A stretch of 10,563 nt of DNA from Nitrososphaerales archaeon TH5895 (lineage in GTDB: Archaea; Thermoproteota; Nitrososphaeria; Nitrososphaerales; Nitrososphaeraceae), in NCBI GenBank assembly GCA_014523695.1, contig JAATVS010000041.1, forward strand, positions 1 through 10,563. The letters run 5' to 3'. The notes below the pieces were generated by a model. That model saw only the letters and a program-made list of their open reading frames with translations, had not been told where the DNA came from and ran no database searches. A program made the position numbers and the translations under genes. This document shows, piece by piece, positions 6,098-10,563 of this stretch. The stretch's first letter is position 1. Every line of letters starts with the position of its first letter.

Positions 6098-7741
6098 TTA
6101 ATGCGTCCTTGCGCAAAAGATATCGAGCTGTTCGTAGGCCCATTTGATACCCATGTCTACTATGTAATTTCCTAATCGTGGTCCTTTCTCCGCATTAATC
6201 AATATTTTATAGAGCATTTTGAAATATCCCTTTGGCAGCAGTCCTCTTCTCTGCGCGATCGAGAATATCTCAGATTGGATAGTCATAGCAAGTTCATCCT
6301 TATCAGTTGTAGTATCTATATTTTTTAGATATTGAATCAGTTCAAGCAATGCTTCTTGTTCTGTCATGGAAACATCGAGGTTTATACTCGCAAGCCTTGA
6401 TGTTAGGTAGTCATTTGACCAGTTCGATGCCATTTGAATCTTCATAATCAGCGAATTGGTCATTTCCTTTACTAACCCATACTTTACCAATCGATCATAC
6501 ACTTTGTCTACTTGGTTTTCATCTTCTCTGAACAAAAGAGCCTGTTGTGCTAATATTCTGTACGGTACGTGCACGGAAGGGCTTGTGGGAGGCTTCAGTT
6601 GGTGAATGTATTCATAAATCCCTCTTAGTTTTGTCCTCTTGGCAGTATTATCCTCTCTAACGACACCAAAGAAAACATCCTCATAGAAATCGTATTCGTC
6701 CATCAGATTTGGAACATCATCTACACCTATATGTCGAGTGCCCGAGATGCGTTTGTATAATAACAAGAGGAGAGATTCTGGAGTTCCGTATTTTAACCAT
6801 GTCTGAGGAGTCAAAACGTTTCCCGACGACTTGCTAATTTTCTTTCCCCCTTTATCCAGGAACATTTCATATTTAATATGCATGGGGTGCGGAAATTGCA
6901 AAATCTCATCAGACACCCAATCATTTATTCTAACTGAATCCAAAATATCCTTTCCATACGCCTCAAATCTGATGTCAAACGCCTGCCAACGAGCGGCAAA
7001 TTCCATCTTCCAAGGCAATTTGCCATTTCCCTCTTCGAGGAATGTTTCGCCATGGTAACCACAACCTTCCACGTGAACATCTCCTATTCTAGTCCCCACA
7101 CAGTGGTAATCTATCATACGTTTATCAGAAAAATACTCTGTCGATGATGCAACGTATACTCTTCCACAATTATCACAGATGGGAAAGTACGGAAGGGATC
7201 GCGCATACTTTTCCTGTCCAACAATTTTGGCTATCTTTTTTCCAATTCTATCATGATTCTTGAGAATCGTGTCGATCTGATCTACAATAAGCCCACTTTT
7301 GTAAGTCGTCTGGCCGCTAACATGAGTATATTTTATTCCCAGCCTATCTAAAGCGTCAAGCAGGAGTCCGGTCATATGGGCCCCATATGAAGCATGGCAA
7401 GATCCGAATGGATCAGGGATGATTGATACCGGTTTCGCTATGTATGAGGCCAAGTCCTTCGATAAACCAGAAGGGACTTTACGAAGCCCATCCATATCAT
7501 CTGAATATGCTAGGAGTTGGGAGTCATAACCCATATTTTTTAACGCGATCGCGATGCCGTACGCCCTAACAGCATCCCCTAAACTTCCCAAGTGAGGTAT
7601 TCCTGATGCCCCGAGGCCACTCTCAACTTTGACTGTGACAAGGCTTCTTTTCAGCATCTTCTCCCTCTCGATCAACTCGTGTGCAACTTTGTCAAGCCAT
7701 GTTCCTTTTCCTATGAATACTTCTGGATCCAAAAATTTCAC
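6098..7741 (-). CDS. lysS: Lysyl-tRNA synthetase, class I
   Basis: Charges tRNA-Lys with lysine; this is the class I (archaeal) form, unrelated to the bacterial class II enzyme. The Rossmann fold carries the HIGH-type motif SGIPHLGSLGD (46-56), and the second signature is KISKS (301-305). Between them lie a zinc-ribbon-like set Cys189, Cys192, Cys214 and Cys227, and the family block KMEFAARW (245-252). The conserved GKDH appears as GKDI (263-266). The alpha-helical anticodon-binding half ends with GPRLGNYI (520-527). Length, 547 residues, is normal. GTG is the start: it overlaps the elp3 stop in GTGA, and the next Met (29) would cut conserved N-terminal sequence. No strong Shine-Dalgarno is visible, so translation is probably coupled to elp3. 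It converges with top6BA. Confidence 0.96.
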   Translation of the reverse strand: MKFLDPEVFIGKGTWLDKVAHELIEREKMLKRSLVTVKVESGLGASGIPHLGSLGDAVRAYGIAIALKNMGYDSQLLAYSDDMDGLRKVPSGLSKDLASYIAKPVSIIPDPFGSCHASYGAHMTGLLLDALDRLGIKYTHVSGQTTYKSGLIVDQIDTILKNHDRIGKKIAKIVGQEKYARSLPYFPICDNCGRVYVASSTEYFSDKRMIDYHCVGTRIGDVHVEGCGYHGETFLEEGNGKLPWKMEFAARWQAFDIRFEAYGKDILDSVRINDWVSDEILQFPHPMHIKYEMFLDKGGKKISKSSGNVLTPQTWLKYGTPESLLLLLYKRISGTRHIGVDDVPNLMDEYDFYEDVFFGVVREDNTAKRTKLRGIYEYIHQLKPPTSPSVHVPYRILAQQALLFREDENQVDKVYDRLVKYGLVKEMTNSLIMKIQMASNWSNDYLTSRLASINLDVSMTEQEALLELIQYLKNIDTTTDKDELAMTIQSEIFSIAQRRGLLPKGYFKMLYKILINAEKGPRLGNYIVDMGIKWAYEQLDIFCARTH

Positions 7742-9393
7742 TTCAGTAATTTAGTAACATAATGTCCATGCTGATTATAACCTAGCTTTTCATAGTATCT
7801 CCTTGTTCCTACCGCACTAATCACTGATAAAGCGTCCACACCAAATTCGAATTTAGCTATTTGCTCTGCTTCGGCCATTAGCAATCTACCTAGGCCTCTA
7901 TGTTGCCATGAATGATTGTTTGCTTTCCTTCCAACATTGAGCATCTGCCCGTAGACGTGGAGCTCTCTTACAACGGCTACAACTTGAGTGTGGTTATCAT
8001 CACATACATATGAATAGAGTTCCGAGTCAAAGGATCCAACAACCTTTCTTAATCTGAGAAAACCCAATAAAGCCGAACCATCGTCTGTTTCATAAGACAA
8101 GAAAATTTCTTGACCACCTGCTGCCGTATAATCCAGTCTGGTTAACTTTGCGGAATGCTCATCAAAGCTGCCTTTGCGCCTTAAGCCTATTTCTCTGCAT
8201 CTGATGCATTTGCATGTATAACCTTCTGTGGACAATCTTCCTAAGGCTATTTGTCTTAGGTTACCTTCTTTAGGACCAGCTACTATATCCTTTGCTTCTA
8301 TCTCCCTCTGGATCCTCATTATCCTAATCCATGGAGGTATTCTTTTCTTCAGTTCAACAAGTATTTTTACCATCTCTTCGTCAGTATATGGAGTAAACTG
8401 CCCATTACAGTGTAGCTTATGTAATCCAGTATTTCTTAATACCAAAGTGGGGTATATTTTTAGCATGTCAGGTTTGTAACGAGGATCGTACAGAAGCTGG
8501 TGTAGGTCTTCTAGGTCTTTTTTAGGAGATGAACCGGGTAGGCCAGGCATCATATGTGCAACTATTTTTAATCCTGCATTCCTTGCAGTTTTGAATGATT
8601 CTATTACATCATCTATGCTATGCCCTCGGTTAGTAAATCTAAAAACTTCGTTTCGTAGCGACTGCACTCCAATCTCTACTCTTGTTACTCCCAGGTGCAG
8701 CATCGTTTCAATGTGGCTTCGTTTGCAGTAATCAGGTTTTGTTTCGATTGTTAATCCGACACATTTGTGTTTCGATGTTTCATTGGCACTCATAGCTTCC
8801 TGCAGGGTGGATGAGCATTTTGGCTTCAAGTCAGAATTTAGTCCATCGTAACAAGCCTTTACAAAATCCTGTTGATACTTTTCTTCCATAAATGGAAAAG
8901 TCCCGCCTATTATGATTAGTTCTATCTTGCCAGTATCATGACCATTTATCTCAAGAGTATTCAACTTAGTTGTTATCTGCTCAAAGGGATCGTATGAATG
9001 AGCTTGAGCTATTTTAGTGGCAGGTTCAGATCCAACATAACTCAAAGGAGTGTTGAATTCAACCCCGCCTGGGCAATATATGCATCTTCCTTGGGGACAT
9101 GGGTGAGGCATAGCCATTACGGTTACGACAGTAACACCTGACGCCGTTTTTATCGGCCTTAACTTTAATGTATTTCGCCAAGAACAGTTCTCTGGCAAAT
9201 ATTTCAGGAAATCATGCCTTCGAGGGAGATGTTTCAAATGAAACTCTGACGAAACTTGCCTTAAAATAGTTGGAATGATGGTTAATTTGGATTCGTCCCC
9301 TACACATATTCTCTTTGCTATTTCCTTGCAAGCTAGATCGTACTGAAGTGAATATTCTGCCTCTGGGATTTCGATTAGTTTCGACCTGTTCAA
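7738..9393 (-). CDS. elp3: Elp3, tRNA U34 carboxymethylation enzyme (radical SAM plus GNAT)
   Basis: Archaeal Elp3 acts without the other Elongator subunits and adds a carboxymethyl group, made from acetyl-CoA by radical chemistry, to wobble uridine 34 of certain tRNAs. The 551 residues match the family. The radical SAM cluster is Cys99, Cys104 and Cys107 (CX4CX2C in HPCPQGRCIYCPGG). GGTFPF (163-168), RVEIGVQS (238-245), HMMPGLPG (280-287) and KIYPTLV (312-318) are hallmark motifs. A second cysteine set, Cys394, Cys396 and Cys399, is the likely zinc site. The C-terminal acetyltransferase domain has the acetyl-CoA loop QHRGLGRLL (497-505) and RYYEKLGY (532-539). The start is TTG: an in-frame TAG lies six codons upstream and there is no in-frame ATG before residue 93. 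Its stop overlaps lysS by 4 bases, so the two form an operon. Confidence 0.95.
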   Translation of the reverse strand: MNRSKLIEIPEAEYSLQYDLACKEIAKRICVGDESKLTIIPTILRQVSSEFHLKHLPRRHDFLKYLPENCSWRNTLKLRPIKTASGVTVVTVMAMPHPCPQGRCIYCPGGVEFNTPLSYVGSEPATKIAQAHSYDPFEQITTKLNTLEINGHDTGKIELIIIGGTFPFMEEKYQQDFVKACYDGLNSDLKPKCSSTLQEAMSANETSKHKCVGLTIETKPDYCKRSHIETMLHLGVTRVEIGVQSLRNEVFRFTNRGHSIDDVIESFKTARNAGLKIVAHMMPGLPGSSPKKDLEDLHQLLYDPRYKPDMLKIYPTLVLRNTGLHKLHCNGQFTPYTDEEMVKILVELKKRIPPWIRIMRIQREIEAKDIVAGPKEGNLRQIALGRLSTEGYTCKCIRCREIGLRRKGSFDEHSAKLTRLDYTAAGGQEIFLSYETDDGSALLGFLRLRKVVGSFDSELYSYVCDDNHTQVVAVVRELHVYGQMLNVGRKANNHSWQHRGLGRLLMAEAEQIAKFEFGVDALSVISAVGTRRYYEKLGYNQHGHYVTKLLK

Positions 9394-9423
9394 TGGTGGT
9401 GTAACAACCTAGTCGCCTATGGG

Positions 9424-9433
9424 AATATTAATT
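9424..9433 (-). promoter_or_regulatory. Possible TATA box for elp3-lysS
   Basis: AATTAATATT on the minus strand lies about 36 bases before the TTG start of elp3, so transcription would begin some 10 bases before the codon. It is the best A/T box in the 109-base spacer after purM and suggests elp3-lysS need not depend on read-through from purM. Confidence 0.35.
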
Positions 9434-9437
9434 GTTG

Positions 9438-9499
9438 TCTCATTTGAGATTTTGTCTAATTTTGCCATTCTGAACGTAAAGCAATTGAAGCTCTCAAAT
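9438..9499 (-). repeat. Inverted repeat in the purM-elp3 spacer
   Basis: ATTTGAGA (9442-9449) is the reverse complement of TCTCAAAT (9492-9499). The same left arm also forms a tight hairpin, TCTCA-TT-TGAGA (9438-9449). It sits just past the purM stop and before the proposed elp3 TATA box in transcription order, so it could relate to purM mRNA ending. The role is unknown and a chance origin is possible. Confidence 0.25.
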
Positions 9500-9502
9500 T
9501 CA

Positions 9503-10563
9503 TCATAGCATTGTATGTTTGTTCTGAACTTCACATGAAACCTCCCCGGAACCGGGCTTCTCTATGATACCGACTTTCAACGCCCTCATTCTGTACTTTT
9601 CGAAAGCCGACGTTATAGATTCAATGGAGGCGTGAGGCGCCACTATACACATTCCGATTCCCATATTAAACGTTCTATACATTTCAGCGGATCCAATCTT
9701 CCCTTGAACCTGTATCAATTTGAAAATCTCTGGCGGATCAGGCATACTTTTTAATCGATAGTTAACCTTATCGTTAATTCTACGTAATTTCGTAAATGAA
9801 CCACCTGTTATATGTGCAATGCCATGGACCTCGACACCCGAACTCAACAAATCGATCATTGGCCTTACGTAAATCCTCGTTGGCGTGAGTAGCTCATCGC
9901 CCAATGATCTTTCTAAATTTCCTGCTCTTTTTTGAAAATTGTGTTTTGATAAAGCTTTCCTTGCTAGAGTGAAGCCATTTGAATGCATGCCACTGCTTTC
10001 CACTCCCAATATAATATCTCCTTTCACAATCCTATTTCCTAAAACAAGTTCGGATCTTTTTTTGACAAACCCTAACGCCGTTCCTGAAAGTTCAATAGAA
10101 TTCTGGTTGTTACCATTTGATAGCAAGCCCGGTACTATAGCTGTTTCACCGCCTATAATTGCAACCCCTGCTTCTTCTCCTGCCTTTACGAGGCCTTCAG
10201 CTAATCTACGGAGTATATACGGATCTGGATTCGCAATAGCTATATAGTCCACGAAGGCAAAGGGAGTACTCCCCACGCAGATAAGGTCATTTACGTTCAT
10301 AGCTACACAATCTTTACCAACTGTGCTGAAGTCGTTCATCGCCTGAGCAATTAATAACTTCGTGCCTACCCCGTCGCAATGAAGAGCCAATATACAGGAT
10401 CCGATATCGACCAATCCCGCGTAGTGACCGAAACCGGACACGACTTCCCCCTTATTTGGATTCTTGTGGGTTCGTTGAATGAGGCGGCCAATTAGATGGT
10501 GTGCAAAGTCGACCTGTTTGATATCTACTCCAGACTTTGCATATGTTAATCCTTTACGACGCA
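9503..10563 (-). CDS. purM: Phosphoribosylformylglycinamidine cyclo-ligase (AIR synthetase), start cut by window edge
   Basis: Fifth step of de novo purine synthesis: ATP-dependent ring closure of FGAM to aminoimidazole ribotide, as a cytosolic dimer. The frame stays open to the right edge, giving 352 residues against about 345 in the family. N-terminal LTYAKSGVDI and SGFGHYAGLVDIG are followed by DGVGTK, the block VGKDCVAMNVNDL, GGETAIVPG, SSGMHSNGF, LLTPTRIYVRP, HITGGS and MYRTFNMGIGM, all PurM signatures in the expected order. A GTG at 10441 also opens this frame but would delete the GVDI segment, so it is rejected as the start. The two bases before the first full codon (CGT) are TG, so the codon cut by the edge may well be the start (ATG, GTG or TTG). 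The gene ends in tandem TGA TGA. elp3 follows after 109 bases. Confidence 0.94.
   Translation of the reverse strand, partial: RRKGLTYAKSGVDIKQVDFAHHLIGRLIQRTHKNPNKGEVVSGFGHYAGLVDIGSCILALHCDGVGTKLLIAQAMNDFSTVGKDCVAMNVNDLICVGSTPFAFVDYIAIANPDPYILRRLAEGLVKAGEEAGVAIIGGETAIVPGLLSNGNNQNSIELSGTALGFVKKRSELVLGNRIVKGDIILGVESSGMHSNGFTLARKALSKHNFQKRAGNLERSLGDELLTPTRIYVRPMIDLLSSGVEVHGIAHITGGSFTKLRRINDKVNYRLKSMPDPPEIFKLIQVQGKIGSAEMYRTFNMGIGMCIVAPHASIESITSAFEKYRMRALKVGIIEKPGSGEVSCEVQNKHTML

Noticed and set aside
5951..6175. 74-residue plus-strand frame
   Set aside because: It overlaps the C-terminal coding part of lysS in antisense and has no motif.
9440..9510. Possible C/D box small RNA on the minus strand (ATGATGA near the purM stop)
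   Set aside because: No CTGA D box at a suitable distance; the motif arises from the tandem TGA TGA stop.
1..10563. CRISPR array, insertion sequence, toxin-antitoxin or defence genes
   Set aside because: No regularly spaced repeats, no transposase or nuclease motifs, and all sizeable genes are assigned to core functions.

Overview
The window is a stretch of archaeal housekeeping chromosome. The evidence is a two-subunit topoisomerase VI operon, a class I lysyl-tRNA synthetase, an archaeal-type Elp3, a tRNA gene without encoded CCA, and A/T-rich TATA-like boxes about 25-28 bases upstream of start codons, which suggests leaderless transcripts. Moderately AT-rich DNA, TTG/GTG starts and long non-coding gaps fit a Nitrososphaerota (Thaumarchaeota)-like organism best. 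That placement is an inference from style and gene set, not from a marker gene, and I hold it with moderate confidence only. I see no mobile element, CRISPR array, defence cassette or other clearly new system.

Layout. Positions 1-1298 (minus strand) hold a phosphohexomutase whose last residues lie off the left edge. A divergent promoter region (1299-1403) separates it from a plus-strand tRNA-Thr(CGT) at 1404-1476. About 890 bases without a convincing gene follow, then the plus-strand operon top6B-top6A (2368-5402), with 2 bases between the genes. A second gap of about 695 bases (5403-6097) holds a T-rich terminator candidate and an unusual run of hairpins. The right part is all minus strand and convergent with top6BA. 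In transcription order it holds purM (its start codon is probably cut by the right edge), a 109-base spacer with a possible promoter, elp3, and lysS, which overlaps elp3 by 4 bases (GTGA).

How the genes work together. Topoisomerase VI B (GHKL ATPase) and A (Spo11-like DNA cleavage) form one A2B2 enzyme that decatenates and relaxes DNA. Elp3 modifies wobble U34 of tRNAs, classically including tRNA-Lys(UUU), and class I LysRS charges tRNA-Lys, so their tight coupling makes functional sense. PurM is a purine biosynthesis enzyme, and the phosphohexomutase supplies sugar phosphates for glycan precursors.

The least explained material is in the two long gaps that flank top6BA. They contain inverted repeats with alternative pairings, most strikingly three stem-loops in a row at 5696-5818. 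These may be regulatory or structured RNA, or may be chance in AT-rich DNA.
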